Positions 18,417 to 28,128 are shown, numbered from the stretch's first letter. The stretch is DNA of 64,000 nucleotides from Peptococcaceae bacterium (GCA_012839895.1 DUML01000015.1:1-64000), one strand, 5' to 3'. Made by a program: numbers and translations. Notes: generated from the letters alone by a model not told the origin.

Positions 18417-19106
18417 ATGACTGTTCGACAAGATTTTCTAAAAAAAGTTATTGTAGCTTTAGATGTGGATTCCGGGGAAAAGGCCTTGGAGCTGGCTCAA
18501 GTTCTTCAAGGCAGCGGTTGTTGGTTAAAAGTCGGCTTGGAACTTTATGCTCGGACGGGATTAGCTTTAATTGCCGAGTTTAAACAACTGGGATTTAATA
18601 TTTTTTTGGATTTAAAACTGCACGATATACCCACAACAGTGGAAAAAACTCTGAAAATCTTGGTAGCTTCCGGGGTGGATATGCTTAACGTCCATTGTAG
18701 CGGCGGCTATGAGATGATGGCCAGGGCGGCTGAAGTCTGCCATAAGGCCAATAAGAAAATAATCGGTGTTACGGTTTTAACCAGTATGGGGGGAGATGAG
18801 CTGCCCACTATCGGCATCCAAGGGGATGTGGAAGAGCAGGTTGTCAGGTTAGCCAAATTGGCACAAAAAGCAGGTTTGGACGGGGTTGTGGCTTCTCCTC
18901 AGGAAGCGGGGCTTCTCCGCCGGGAATGTGGAGCGGAGTTTCTCCTGGTTACACCTGGAATTCGTCCGGCCTGGAGCGCGAAAAATGACCAAGTGCGGGT
19001 TTTAACCCCTGCCGAAGCGCTGGCAGCAGGAAGTTCCTATTTAGTAGTTGGCAGGCCGGTTACTCAGGCTGATAATCCCAGAGAAGCCTTGGAAAGGTTA
19101 TTCTAG
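18417..19106 (+). CDS. pyrF: Orotidine 5'-phosphate decarboxylase
   Basis: About 229 residues of the subtilis-type OMP decarboxylase, giving UMP. The catalytic Asp-Lys-Asp network is in DLKLHDIPTT, with VTPGIRPAW and SYLVVGRPVTQA closing the phosphate site. ATG 18417 is chosen over ATG 18411 because aaaggatag sits too close to the latter. Part of the pyr operon, followed by thpR. Confidence 0.96.
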   Translation: MTVRQDFLKKVIVALDVDSGEKALELAQVLQGSGCWLKVGLELYARTGLALIAEFKQLGFNIFLDLKLHDIPTTVEKTLKILVASGVDMLNVHCSGGYEMMARAAEVCHKANKKIIGVTVLTSMGGDELPTIGIQGDVEEQVVRLAKLAQKAGLDGVVASPQEAGLLRRECGAEFLLVTPGIRPAWSAKNDQVRVLTPAEALAAGSSYLVVGRPVTQADNPREALERLF

Positions 19107-19137
19107 GCTCGCTTAGAGTTAGAAATAAGGTGAAATA

Positions 19138-19671
19138 ATGCGGCTATTTATAGCAATTAATCTTTCAGAAAGCCTCAAAGATGAAATAGCAAGTATTATG
19201 CAAAACCTTAAAAGCTTTGCTTTGCAGGGGAATTTTACCCGGCGGGAAAACTTGCATCTAACCCTGGCTTTTTTGGGGGAGGTTGCTCCTACTAGGATAG
19301 AAAGCATTAAACAGGCTATGGACAAAGTAAGCGGCGGGCAGTTTACCCTTTCTATCCGTGAGCTTGGGCATTTTCCGAGAAGCGGCGGGGATATCTACTG
19401 GTTAGGAGTTGAGAAGAACTCTTCTCTTCTCAAACTACATACAGAGCTTTGCCGAGAGCTTAAAGCTGCAGGATTTAAGCTGGAAGGGCGGGGGTTTAAA
19501 CCCCATTTAACTCTTGGAAGGCAGATTGTATTAAGAACTGCTTTTGACCAAGCAGAATTTTCTAGTAAGATTCCTCCTCTTTTTCAGGAAGTGGATAGAA
19601 TAAGCTTGATGAAATCTGAAAGACCGGACGGGATACTGACGTATACCGAGATTTATTCTAAATATTTATAA
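19138..19671 (+). CDS. thpR: RNA 2',3'-cyclic phosphodiesterase (ThpR/LigT)
   Basis: 177 residues of the 2H phosphoesterase family. Both HxTx motifs are present: HLTLAFLGE near residue 39 and HLTLGRQ near residue 121. Family members open 2',3'-cyclic phosphates on RNA ends and were first described as 2'-5' RNA ligases. It is inserted between pyrF and pyrE with short gaps, so it is likely co-expressed with pyrimidine biosynthesis, a setting without an obvious biochemical reason. Confidence 0.9.
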   Translation: MRLFIAINLSESLKDEIASIMQNLKSFALQGNFTRRENLHLTLAFLGEVAPTRIESIKQAMDKVSGGQFTLSIRELGHFPRSGGDIYWLGVEKNSSLLKLHTELCRELKAAGFKLEGRGFKPHLTLGRQIVLRTAFDQAEFSSKIPPLFQEVDRISLMKSERPDGILTYTEIYSKYL

Positions 19672-19748
19672 AAAAATACTCGAAATAAATAATATAAATA
19701 GTTAAATACCTAGTGTAAAATACCTAGTTCGGAAGGTGGAAGAGGATT

Positions 19749-20357
19749 ATGGCTTTTAACTCACAAAGTACTCAGAAATTAGACTCAAAACAAATCCTGC
19801 AAATTTTTAAAGATACCGGCGCCCTACTTCAAGGACATTTTTTGCTGACTTCCGGCAAACATAGCTCCCAGTATATGCAGTGTGCGCAAGTTCTCCAATA
19901 CCCCAGGCTGGCTGCTCAACTTGGCCAAGAACTGGCTGCCAAGTTTAGTGGCCTGGAAATTGAAACCGTTGTTGGGCCTGCTATGGGGGGTATTATTGTC
20001 GCCCATGAAGTAGGAAGGGCTTTAGGTGTTAAAGCTATTTTTGCCGAAAGACAAAACGGAGAAATGGTTTTAAGAAGAGGATTTAAGCTTTCCCCGGGAG
20101 AAAAAGTCCTGGTGGTGGAAGATGTGATTACCACCGGAGGATCCGTGCAGGAAGTGATTAATATTGTCCGGGACGCCGGGGCTTTGCCTGTTGGGGTAGG
20201 GGTGCTGGTGGATCGCAGCGGTGGAAAGGCAGCTTTTGCTGATCTGGTCTTACAAAGCCTTCTCCAATTGGATCTGGAAGTTTACGAACCGGAGAATTGC
20301 CCCCTTTGTGCCCAAGGCCTACCTTGGGAAAAGCCCGGCAGCAGGGGAATTAAGTAA
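19749..20357 (+). CDS. pyrE: Orotate phosphoribosyltransferase
   Basis: 202 residues. Joins orotate and PRPP to give OMP. PRPP loop VLVVEDVITTGGSVQEVI (about residues 117-134). The SGKHSSQYMQCAQVL N-terminal segment and a Cys-containing C-terminal tail (CPLCAQGLPWEKPGSRG) match the Clostridia/Thermus-type subfamily. Last gene of the pyr operon, following thpR after 77 bp. Confidence 0.95.
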   Translation: MAFNSQSTQKLDSKQILQIFKDTGALLQGHFLLTSGKHSSQYMQCAQVLQYPRLAAQLGQELAAKFSGLEIETVVGPAMGGIIVAHEVGRALGVKAIFAERQNGEMVLRRGFKLSPGEKVLVVEDVITTGGSVQEVINIVRDAGALPVGVGVLVDRSGGKAAFADLVLQSLLQLDLEVYEPENCPLCAQGLPWEKPGSRGIK

Positions 20358-20436
20358 GAACTGTTTACTTTTTTTTAAAAAGCAAAGCCTTTAAGGGAAC
20401 AGCCAAAAACTAAAAAAACATTGCCTGGGGATAAAA

Positions 20437-21432
20437 ATGAAAAGGCATTTAAAAATTTTAAACCGGAATAAACAAGGAATAGAAAACTTAAAGGATTTGG
20501 GCCAAACTTTTATTGACGCCGACCAAAGGTTCATTTCTTTAAAAGACGAAAATCTTAAGTATCTTTTTGTGAATAAAGCACTGGCAAGCTTTTTCCAAAA
20601 AGAAGCTTCAATGATTATCGGCCGGGATGACTTTGCTTTAACGGATAAAGAGTTGGCAGCTTTATTTCAGAAAACCGATATGACTGTTCTGGAGAAAAGA
20701 ACAATCTTAAGGGATGAGCTCATGTGGGAAAATAAAGTTTTTGAATCCTCAGGAACAGCTTGATTATGTTTTAAACGAGAGTCTGAGGTTGACGGGGAGT
20801 AAATTTGGTTATATTTATCTCTACGATGAAGAAAACCAGGAGTTTATTTTAACCTCCTGGTCTAAAGATGTATGGCTGAGTGCCGCGTTGTGGAAAAAAA
20901 GACTAAGTACCAGCTGGCCAAAACCGGTCTTTGGGGTGAAGTTGTCCGTCAGAAAAAACCTATTATCGTCAATGATTATGAATTACCTAACAAGCTCAAG
21001 AAAGGGTATCCCGAAGGCCGTATCCGACTGGCCAAATTTATGTCAATTCCTATAATTATTGATGGTCATATTGTTGCTGTCGCGGGATTTGCCAATAAAG
21101 AAGAAGACTATGATGAGAATGATATTTATCAGGTCACTGCTCTAATGAATGGGGTTTGGTATGCCAAGGAGAGAAGAGAGCGGACTCAGGAATTGGTTGA
21201 AATAAACCGTTCTTTAAAGAGCAGCAAGAAAAGCTTCAACTTATCCTGGATTCTGCCGCTGAGGGAATATATGGGATTAACCATTGAAAATGCCGAAAAT
21301 ATGATGTATGTGGAGAAGACCCTGGAGCGGAAAAAATTTAACGAGGCATTTATTAAAACTGGGATGCCTTTATCAAGCTGCTTGCCAAATAGAAAATTCT
21401 ACAATTTTTTTTACCATGAAAAGGATTTTTAG
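20437..21432 (+). pseudogene. Decayed PAS-GAF-PAS-GGDEF signalling gene
   Basis: Pieces of one sensor protein lie in successive frames. 20437 to about 20740 encodes a PAS domain (FISLKDENLKYLFVNKALA). A shift leads to the first half of a GAF domain (LNPQEQLDYVLNESLR to SWSKDV, about 20740-20868). A second shift at about 20870 continues the same GAF (ECRVVEKKTKYQLAKTG to GFANKE). A third shift near 21215 gives the start of another PAS (EQQEKLQLILDSAAEGIYG), ended by TGA near 21287. The final LSSCLPNRKFYNFF resembles the start of a GGDEF domain (LTGLPNRxFF). At least three frameshifts and a truncation make it non-functional as one protein. The shifts would have to be confirmed against reads. 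Confidence 0.85.
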
Positions 21433-21510
21433 TAATTAAGGCGAATATAAAAATTATAATAAAAATAATTATTATGTAATTATTATTCATTTTGCAAGGG
21501 AGGGTTTGTA

Positions 21511-22653
21511 ATGCCGGAAAGTTACTATCAATGGGCAATGAAAAAAGGAATCACCCGCCGGGAATTTCTTAAATTTTGCACAGCTATGGCTGCAATGCTT
21601 GGTTTGGAAGCCAGCATGGTGCCTAAAATCGTGCATGCTTTAGAGACAAATCCCAGAGTGCCTGTTATCTATCTTAATTTACAGGAGTGTACTTGCTGTA
21701 GTGAATCTTTATTACGCGCCGGCCATCCGCTGGCTGCGGATTTAATTCTGAATATGATTTCTTTGGATTACATGGAAGTATTGCAGGCCGCTGCCGGCGA
21801 GCAAGCTGAAGAGGCCAAGCTTAAAACCATGAAAGAATTCCATAACAAGTATCTTTTGGTTGTGGAAGGAAGCGTAAGCTTAGCTGAAGACGGAGTGTAT
21901 TGCACCATTGGCGGTAGGACTACTGCCGATGTTTTGCAAGAAGCAGCTGAAGGTGCCTTGGCGGTTATCGCCTATGGAACCTGTGCCACAGACGGTTGTG
22001 TTCAAGGCGCCTATCCTAATCCTACCAAAGCAGTTGGTATTCATGAGGTAGTTAAAAATAAACCGGTAATCAAGGTTCCGGGGTGCCCCCCAATTGCTGA
22101 GGTTATTACGGGAACCATTGTGCATTATTTAACTTTTGGCGTGCTCCCGGAATTAACACCTCAAGGAAGGCCTAAGGCCTTTTACCAGCATACTATTCAT
22201 GACAATTGCAACCGCAGGGCTTTCTTTGACAAGGGACTGTTTGTGGAATCTTTTGATGACCCGGGAGCCCGAGAAGGCTGGTGTTTATTCAAGATTGGCT
22301 GTAAAGGCCCGTCTACTTATAATGCTTGTGCCATAACCGGCTGGAATGAAGGGACAAGCTATCCTATCAAGTCCGGGCATCCCTGCTTAGGATGTTCAGA
22401 AGATAAGTTCTTTGACAAGGGCTCTTTTTATTCCCCAATGGATAAAGTTTTACCGGAACCGAGCGTCGAGGACATAAATAGAATTAACAAAAATAAAGTG
22501 ATTATCGGCGTTGCTGCCGGGGCTGCTGCCGGTGCCGTAGGCGGAGGAGTTGCCACTGCCGCTTTTCTAGCTAACAGGAAGGATAAAAAGCTATACATTG
22601 ATCCGGAGGATTTCTATAAGATTAAAAACCAGGACCAAAATCAGTCTGAATGA
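21511..22653 (+). CDS. [NiFe] hydrogenase small subunit, Tat-exported
   Basis: 380 residues. The twin-arginine signal is TRREFLKFC (R16-R17) followed by a hydrophobic stretch, so the heterodimer is exported folded. Iron-sulfur ligands: proximal cluster C60 and C63 (QECTCCSES), GTCATDGC and PGCPP; distal cluster HDNCNRR and CLFKIGCKGP; medial cluster CAITGWN with PCLGCSE. A C-terminal Gly/Ala-rich transmembrane helix (about 330-350) anchors it outside the membrane. This fits a group 1 uptake hydrogenase. No cytochrome b subunit follows. Strong site gggaggg before ATG 21511. Confidence 0.94.
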   Translation: MPESYYQWAMKKGITRREFLKFCTAMAAMLGLEASMVPKIVHALETNPRVPVIYLNLQECTCCSESLLRAGHPLAADLILNMISLDYMEVLQAAAGEQAEEAKLKTMKEFHNKYLLVVEGSVSLAEDGVYCTIGGRTTADVLQEAAEGALAVIAYGTCATDGCVQGAYPNPTKAVGIHEVVKNKPVIKVPGCPPIAEVITGTIVHYLTFGVLPELTPQGRPKAFYQHTIHDNCNRRAFFDKGLFVESFDDPGAREGWCLFKIGCKGPSTYNACAITGWNEGTSYPIKSGHPCLGCSEDKFFDKGSFYSPMDKVLPEPSVEDINRINKNKVIIGVAAGAAAGAVGGGVATAAFLANRKDKKLYIDPEDFYKIKNQDQNQSE

Positions 22654-22714
22654 AGATAGAGTGTTAAGCTTGTCTATTCTAGACTACTATAATATATAGA
22701 AAGGAATAGAGAAT

Positions 22715-24430
22715 ATGGCTACGAAGAGAATTGTGATAGATCCGGTTACCCGTATCGAAGGTCACCTACGGGTGGAAGCTGTGGTTGAAGGCAACAAAAT
22801 AACTGATGCTATAAGCTCCGGAACAATTTTTCGGGGGTTAGAAATAATCCTTCAAAACCGTGATCCAAGGGATGCTTGGGCTTTTGCGCAAAGAATCTGC
22901 GGTGTTTGTACCCATGTCCATGCTCTGGCCTCCATTCGAGCCGTTGAAGACGCTTTGCAGATTACCATTCCCAAAAACGCCAATCTTATTCGCAATATCA
23001 TGTCGGCAACTCAGGATATTCAGGACCATGCCGTTCATTTTTACCATTTACATGGCTTTGATTGGATAGATGTTGTCAGTGCCTTGAAGGCAGATCCTGC
23101 CCAGACCAGTGCCATTGCCATGTCTATTTCCAAATGGCCGTTATCCAGTACAAGCTACTTTACCGAAATCCAGAATAAAATTAAAAAATTGGTAGAGAGC
23201 GGTCAATTGGGCATCTTTGCTAATGCTTACTGGGGGCATCCGGCCTATAAACTTCCGCCGGAAGTCAATTTGCTTGGTGTTGCCCATTATCTTGAGGCTC
23301 TAAATTGGCAAAAGGAAATTGTGAAGATTCATGCTGTCTTTGGTGGGAAGAACCCGCATCCCAACTATACCGTGGGCGGGGTACCATCCGCCATTAATCT
23401 CCATAGCCACGGCGTAATTAATATGGAGCGTTTGAACCTTGTTAAATCTAAAATCGATGAAGCCAAGACCTTTATTGAGCAAGTGCTTATCCCCGATATT
23501 TTAGCGATAGCCGGCTTTTATAAGAACGAGCTCTGGGGAGGCGGCATAAGAAATTATATGTCTTATGGCGATTATCCTCAGACTTCTATTAATGAGCCCG
23601 ATAGCTTCCTGGTTCCCCGTGGGGTTGTTCTTGATGGAGACCTTACGCGGGTATATGAAGTCGATCTGAAGGATCCGGAACAGATTCAAGAATTTGTCGA
23701 CCATTCCTGGTTCCGTTATGATAATCCGGATGCCGGGCTACATCCCTGGGATGGGAAAACCGAACCCCAATATGATGGGCCTAAACCTCCTTACCAGTAT
23801 CTGGACGAAAACAAGGGATACAGCTGGTCCAAGAGCCCTCGTTGGCAGGGCAAGCCTATGGAAGTCGGCCCCTTAGCCAGATTTGTTGTTGCCTATGCTA
23901 AGGGTGATGAGGAAATCAGGCATTTAGTGGACAGTGCTTTGCAAAAACTGGATCTTCCTCTCGAAGCTCTCTTCTCCACTCTCGGCAGAACATTGGCCAG
24001 GGCTTTAGAGACCCAGCACCGGGTCAATCTTTTAGAAAAATTCTACAAAGATTTAATTTCTAATATTAAAGCGGGAGATACAGCAACATTTAATAATGAA
24101 AAATGGAATCCTGAGACCTGGCCGGCAGAAGCCCAGGGAGTAGGTTTCTGTGAAGCTCCGCGAGGATCCTTAGGCCATTGGGTGAAAATTAAGGACGGTA
24201 AAATAGCCAATTACCAAGCGGTTGTTCCCACCACTTGGAATGCTTCCCCCAGGGACGCCAAGAAGCAGCTTGGAGCTTATGAAGCGTCGATAATCGATAC
24301 TCCTCTTGCTAATCCTGAGCAGCCCTTGGAGGTTTTAAGAACCATTCATTCTTTTGATCCTTGCATAGCTTGTGCTTGCCACTTGCTTGATCCTCAAGGG
24401 CATGAGTTAAACGTTGTTAAGGCCTATTAA
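22715..24430 (+). CDS. [NiFe] hydrogenase large subunit
   Basis: 571 residues carrying the bimetallic active site. N-terminal CxxC is C62 and C65 in RICGVCTHVH, and the C-terminal CxxC is C550 and C553 in DPCIACACH. The 15 residues after H556 are the extension removed by the maturation protease encoded next. It travels out with the small subunit by its Tat signal. Oxidises H2, feeding electrons to the membrane; the acceptor is unknown. Confidence 0.96.
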   Translation: MATKRIVIDPVTRIEGHLRVEAVVEGNKITDAISSGTIFRGLEIILQNRDPRDAWAFAQRICGVCTHVHALASIRAVEDALQITIPKNANLIRNIMSATQDIQDHAVHFYHLHGFDWIDVVSALKADPAQTSAIAMSISKWPLSSTSYFTEIQNKIKKLVESGQLGIFANAYWGHPAYKLPPEVNLLGVAHYLEALNWQKEIVKIHAVFGGKNPHPNYTVGGVPSAINLHSHGVINMERLNLVKSKIDEAKTFIEQVLIPDILAIAGFYKNELWGGGIRNYMSYGDYPQTSINEPDSFLVPRGVVLDGDLTRVYEVDLKDPEQIQEFVDHSWFRYDNPDAGLHPWDGKTEPQYDGPKPPYQYLDENKGYSWSKSPRWQGKPMEVGPLARFVVAYAKGDEEIRHLVDSALQKLDLPLEALFSTLGRTLARALETQHRVNLLEKFYKDLISNIKAGDTATFNNEKWNPETWPAEAQGVGFCEAPRGSLGHWVKIKDGKIANYQAVVPTTWNASPRDAKKQLGAYEASIIDTPLANPEQPLEVLRTIHSFDPCIACACHLLDPQGHELNVVKAY

Positions 24431-24460
24431 ACTAACTACTAAACTTAAAGGAGTGCTGTT

Positions 24461-24937
24461 TTGTCAAACGTTAAAGTCTTGGGAGTCGGCAACCTTATAA
24501 GACAGGACGAAGGCCTTGGTATTCATCTTTTGCAAGCTTTACAAAATAAATTGCCCCCTGTCACGCCATCCGGGCTTGAACTCCTGGATGGCGGAACCGG
24601 GGGGCTTGTTCTCCTGGATTATGTGGAAAGCGCCGATAAATTACTGATCTTAGATGCAGTGGCGGCAGGAAGGAAACCGGGGGAAATCGTTATTTGGCAG
24701 GAGGAGGAAATTCCTTATTTTATTGCGTCCAAAATGACCGCTCATCAGGTTGGTTTGGCCGAAGTATTGCACTGGGCAAAATTCAGGGGAAAGTATCCTC
24801 AGGAAATTGTGGTGGTTGGAATCCAGCCCAAATGCCTGGATTGGGGTACCGAGCTGAGTGAAGAAGTGCGTAATTCTTTGCCTGCTGCCTTAGAAGAGGT
24901 TCTAAACATTTTAAAAAAATGGGGCGTAAAACTCTAA
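24461..24937 (+). CDS. Hydrogenase maturation protease (HyaD/HupD family)
   Basis: 158 residues. Cleaves the C-terminal extension of the large subunit after nickel insertion. Nickel-sensing residues expected for HybD-type proteases are E17 (NLIRQDEGLG), an Asp in LLDYVES or LILDAV and the His in MTAHQVGL. The TTG start at 24461 follows aaaggagtg. It closes the hydrogenase cluster. HypA-F factors needed for the cofactor are not in this window. Confidence 0.9.
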   Translation: MSNVKVLGVGNLIRQDEGLGIHLLQALQNKLPPVTPSGLELLDGGTGGLVLLDYVESADKLLILDAVAAGRKPGEIVIWQEEEIPYFIASKMTAHQVGLAEVLHWAKFRGKYPQEIVVVGIQPKCLDWGTELSEEVRNSLPAALEEVLNILKKWGVKL

Positions 24938-25104
24938 TTCGAAAATACTCTATTTCTCGTTGAATCTAATTCTTTAGAATCTATCTTGCAGAATCTAATT
25001 CTGTAAATTTAATTCTGTAGAATCCAATTCTCGAGAATACTCCTGCAGCGCTTTTCCTCTTTTTAATATATCAAATATTTTTAAATTTAAAATTAAGGAA
25101 GAGA
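24938..25104. other. Convergent intergenic region with short self-similar words
   Basis: Between the convergent hydrogenase and gcv operons the sequence repeats words such as AATTCT, GTAGAAT and AGAATC several times (about 24955-25045), many of them partial palindromes. No clear intrinsic terminator with a T-run was found for either operon. Confidence 0.5.
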
Positions 25105-26526
25105 TTAAAATTTAAAATTAAGAATTGCTTCATGGAAAGTTTCGGCCAGAGTGGGATGAGCGTGGATCATATCTTGAATATCTGTAGCCTTAAGCCCCTG
25201 GTGCAAGCTTAAGGCAGCCTCATGGATCAAATCACTGGCATGAGGCCCTAATATGTGGACGCCGAGAATTTCTCCGGTCTCTTTATTGGCAAGAACTTTA
25301 ATTAAGCCTTCACCTTCACCCAAGGTGAGGGCTTTTCCGTTGGCGCCGAACATGGCTTTACTGACCTGGTAAGGAATGTTTTGGCTTTTAGCTTCTTCTT
25401 CAGTCAAGCCCACGGCAGCTATTTCCGGAAAAGTAAAAACGCAGGAAGGCACAACCGGAGTTGATTTTTTCACACTTGGGTTTTGAGTGGTTTGGTTTGT
25501 CCCGGTCTTAGTTTCCCTGGAAGCGAATAATTTTTCGGCCACAATTCTCCCCTGGTGGGAAGCTACATGGGCGAGCATTTGACCGCCGATAACATCGCCA
25601 ATGGCATAAATACCGGGAACAGAAGTGGCGAAATCTTCGTCGACCTCAATTCCCTGCCGGTTATAACGGACACCTGCTTCCGCAAGCCCTAGACCTTCGG
25701 TTTGGGGCACACGGCCGGTGGCAAGCAAGACAATATCAGCGTTAAACTCCAAGGCGGCTTCATTTTTGCCTTGGGCGAAAATAAGCAAACCGTCTGCCGA
25801 CTGCCGGATTTCCTTTACTCTGACGCCTGTTTCAATTTTTAGTCCTTTCTTTTTCAGGAGAGGATTAAAGCGCCTGACCAGTTCTTCATCCATCATGGGC
25901 AGGATGCGGGGCAATAATTCCAGGACGGTCACTTCACTGCCGAAGGACTGGAAGACAGCCGCTAATTCCATGCCGATTACCCCGCCGCCGATAATAACCA
26001 TTCTGCCGGGAACTGTCGTCAGATCTAAAACTTCCTTACTGGTGAGCACTCCCGGCAGGTCCGTGCCGGGGATCGGAAGGTCGGCGGTTCTTGAGCCTGT
26101 GGCCAATAAGATATACCGGGCTGTGATTTTTTCCGGGATATCGTCAGGACTTGAAGGAGTGATTTCCACAGTTGTAGGGTTCAGCAGGCGGGCTTTGCCT
26201 TTAAGAACCTGGATGCCATGAATTTTCATGAGCTGATTTAACCCGGAGTGCAGGCGCTCGACGATTTCTTGTTTGCGCGCCTGCACTTTCTGCATATCCA
26301 GAGAAAACCCGAGGAGGTCCACTCCGAACTCCTGGGCTTTTTTTAACGTATTAATTATTTCGGCATTTTTATAAAAAGCTTTGGTGGGAATACAACCCCA
26401 GTGGAGACAAGTTCCTCCCAGGGCATGCTGCTCAACCAGAATCACTTTAGCTCCCAACTGGGCAGCCCTAAGGGCAGCTGTGTAGCCGCCCGGGCCTCCG
26501 CCAATAATAATTAAATCATGTTCCAT
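25105..26526 (-). CDS. lpdA: Dihydrolipoyl dehydrogenase
   Basis: 473 residues. FAD-dependent enzyme that reoxidises the lipoyl group of GcvH with NAD. FAD motif GGGPGGYTAALRAA (9-22), redox pair C40 and C45 in GGTCLHWGCIPTK, NAD motif VIIGGGVIGMELA and the catalytic His-Glu pair in HAHPTLAETFHEA near the C-terminus. Last gene of the minus-strand gcv operon, so it is probably the L-protein of glycine cleavage, though it could also serve other 2-oxoacid complexes. Confidence 0.96.
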   Translation of the reverse strand: MEHDLIIIGGGPGGYTAALRAAQLGAKVILVEQHALGGTCLHWGCIPTKAFYKNAEIINTLKKAQEFGVDLLGFSLDMQKVQARKQEIVERLHSGLNQLMKIHGIQVLKGKARLLNPTTVEITPSSPDDIPEKITARYILLATGSRTADLPIPGTDLPGVLTSKEVLDLTTVPGRMVIIGGGVIGMELAAVFQSFGSEVTVLELLPRILPMMDEELVRRFNPLLKKKGLKIETGVRVKEIRQSADGLLIFAQGKNEAALEFNADIVLLATGRVPQTEGLGLAEAGVRYNRQGIEVDEDFATSVPGIYAIGDVIGGQMLAHVASHQGRIVAEKLFASRETKTGTNQTTQNPSVKKSTPVVPSCVFTFPEIAAVGLTEEEAKSQNIPYQVSKAMFGANGKALTLGEGEGLIKVLANKETGEILGVHILGPHASDLIHEAALSLHQGLKATDIQDMIHAHPTLAETFHEAILNFKF

Positions 26527-26564
26527 AGCATTCGTTCCTTATTGTTAATAAATTTTTATTTAAT

Positions 26565-26606
26565 AATTTTTGTAAAAAATATTTCGAAATATTTTTTACA
26601 AAAATT
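26565..26606. repeat. 42-bp perfect palindrome between gcvPB and lpdA
   Basis: Centred on TTCGAA (26583-26588), each 21-base arm pairs completely. Arms are AT-rich (left arm starts AATTTTTGTAAAAAAT). The RNA would form a long stem with almost no loop. It lies in the 128-bp gap between gcvPB and lpdA, where it might act as a processing, stability or partial termination element. Confidence 0.85.
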
Positions 26607-26654
26607 CTTTGAATATATTATTTTGGATATTTTATAAAGAGTATTCTGTGTTTA

Positions 26655-28127
26655 CTATTTGTTGGTCTCCGGCTGCCAACGAAGTTTTGGGTGGCGAGCC
26701 GCGGCCGCTTCATCCAAGCGTTGCACCACAGTACTATAAGGCGCGGAACGGACTAATTCCGGATCTGTTTGAATTTCTTCCACAATAGCCTTCAGAGCGG
26801 CAATAAATTCGTCCAAGGTTTCTTTGCTTTCGGTCTCGGTAGGCTCCAGCATCAAAGCTTCCTGGACAATCAGCGGGAAATAAATTGTCGGCGGATGATA
26901 ACCATAATCTAAGAGCCTTTTGGCGATATCCAGGACCGCTACTCCTTGGCTGTGATAATTTTGGCCGGAGAAAACGCACTCATGCATGCAGATCCGGTCA
27001 TAGGGAAGAAGGAAGAGCCCTTTTAACTTCTGCAGCAAATAATTGGCATTTAAGACTGCGTTTTCCGAGACTTCTTTGAGGCCTTTGGCTCCCAGGCTTA
27101 AGATATAGGCATAAGCCTTGACCATCACAGTAAAATTCCCGTAGAAAGAACGTACTTTGCCCAAAGAGAGGGGCAGGTCGCCATCAAGATAATATTTGCC
27201 GTCGCGGAATTCCACCAGGGGCTTGGGCAAGAAGGGAATTAAATCTTTTTTGACTCCCACCGGTCCTGAGCCGGGGCCGCCTCCACCGTGGGGAGTGCTG
27301 AAAGTCTTGTGCAGGTTGAGATGGACCACATCAAAGCCCATATCACCCGGGCGGGCAATTCCCAAAATGGCGTTGGCATTGGCGCCGTCATAATAAAGGA
27401 GTCCGCCGGCAGCATGAATGATCTCGGCAATTTCCGTAATATTCTCATCAAACAAGCCTAAGGTATTGGGATTAGTAAGCATTAAGCCTGCCAGTTCGGG
27501 ACTAACGGCAGCTTTTAGGGAGTCAAGGTCAACTCCCCCTTGGGCATTGCTTTTAACTTGTATAACTTCAAAACCGGCCATGGCGGCAGAAGCCGGATTG
27601 GTGCCGTGGGCCGAATCGGGGACGATTATTTTGGTCCGCCGGCTTTCCCCCCGGGCGGTGTGGTAAGCTTTAATAGCCAATAAGCCGGCTAACTCCCCGT
27701 GGGCGCCTGCAGCAGGCTGGAGCGAAAAACGGTCCATGCCGGTTATCTCCGAGAGCATTCTATCCAGTTCATACATAATTTGCAGGCAGCCCTGGACAGT
27801 TTCTTCAGCCTGATAGGGATGCACATGCAGGAATCCGGATAAACGGGAGACCACTTCATTTACTTTGGGATTGTATTTCATGGTACAGCTGCCTAGAGGG
27901 TAAAAACCGGCATCCACGCCGTAATTGCGCTGGGATAAGCGGGTGAAGTGACGGACGGTATCCAATTCGCTTACTTCCGGCAAAAGAGGGGGCTTTTCTC
28001 TTAAAAAATCAGCCGGCAAGAGTTCGCTTACTTCTTTTTCCGGTACATCACAAGGCGGGAGTGAATAGCCTTTCCGTCCCGGTTGGCTAATTTCGAAGAT
28101 TAATGGAGTTTGCTTATTTTGCGCCAT
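26655..28127 (-). CDS. gcvPB: Glycine dehydrogenase (decarboxylating) subunit 2
   Basis: About 490 residues, the C-terminal half of the split P-protein. Decarboxylates glycine with PLP and moves the aminomethyl group to lipoyl-GcvH. The PLP lysine is in [16 protein letters not shown]. The TNPNTLGLF and YYDGANANA blocks are conserved. I use ATG 28127, which follows gtaggtggg, rather than the in-frame GTG 28139 inside gcvPA. The gene starts 1 bp after the gcvPA stop codon, fitting coupled synthesis of the two halves. Confidence 0.96.
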   Translation of the reverse strand: MAQNKQTPLIFEISQPGRKGYSLPPCDVPEKEVSELLPADFLREKPPLLPEVSELDTVRHFTRLSQRNYGVDAGFYPLGSCTMKYNPKVNEVVSRLSGFLHVHPYQAEETVQGCLQIMYELDRMLSEITGMDRFSLQPAAGAHGELAGLLAIKAYHTARGESRRTKIIVPDSAHGTNPASAAMAGFEVIQVKSNAQGGVDLDSLKAAVSPELAGLMLTNPNTLGLFDENITEIAEIIHAAGGLLYYDGANANAILGIARPGDMGFDVVHLNLHKTFSTPHGGGGPGSGPVGVKKDLIPFLPKPLVEFRDGKYYLDGDLPLSLGKVRSFYGNFTVMVKAYAYILSLGAKGLKEVSENAVLNANYLLQKLKGLFLLPYDRICMHECVFSGQNYHSQGVAVLDIAKRLLDYGYHPPTIYFPLIVQEALMLEPTETESKETLDEFIAALKAIVEEIQTDPELVRSAPYSTVVQRLDEAAAARHPKLRWQPETNK

Positions 28128-28128
28128 C

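Noticed and set aside
20714-21055. Separate small gene in the sensor pseudogene
   Set aside because: Its middle is half a GAF domain whose other half continues in another frame; it is a fragment of the decayed gene.
25718-26221. 167-codon plus-strand frame opposite lpdA
   Set aside because: Antisense shadow with Ser-rich composition typical of reversed coding DNA.
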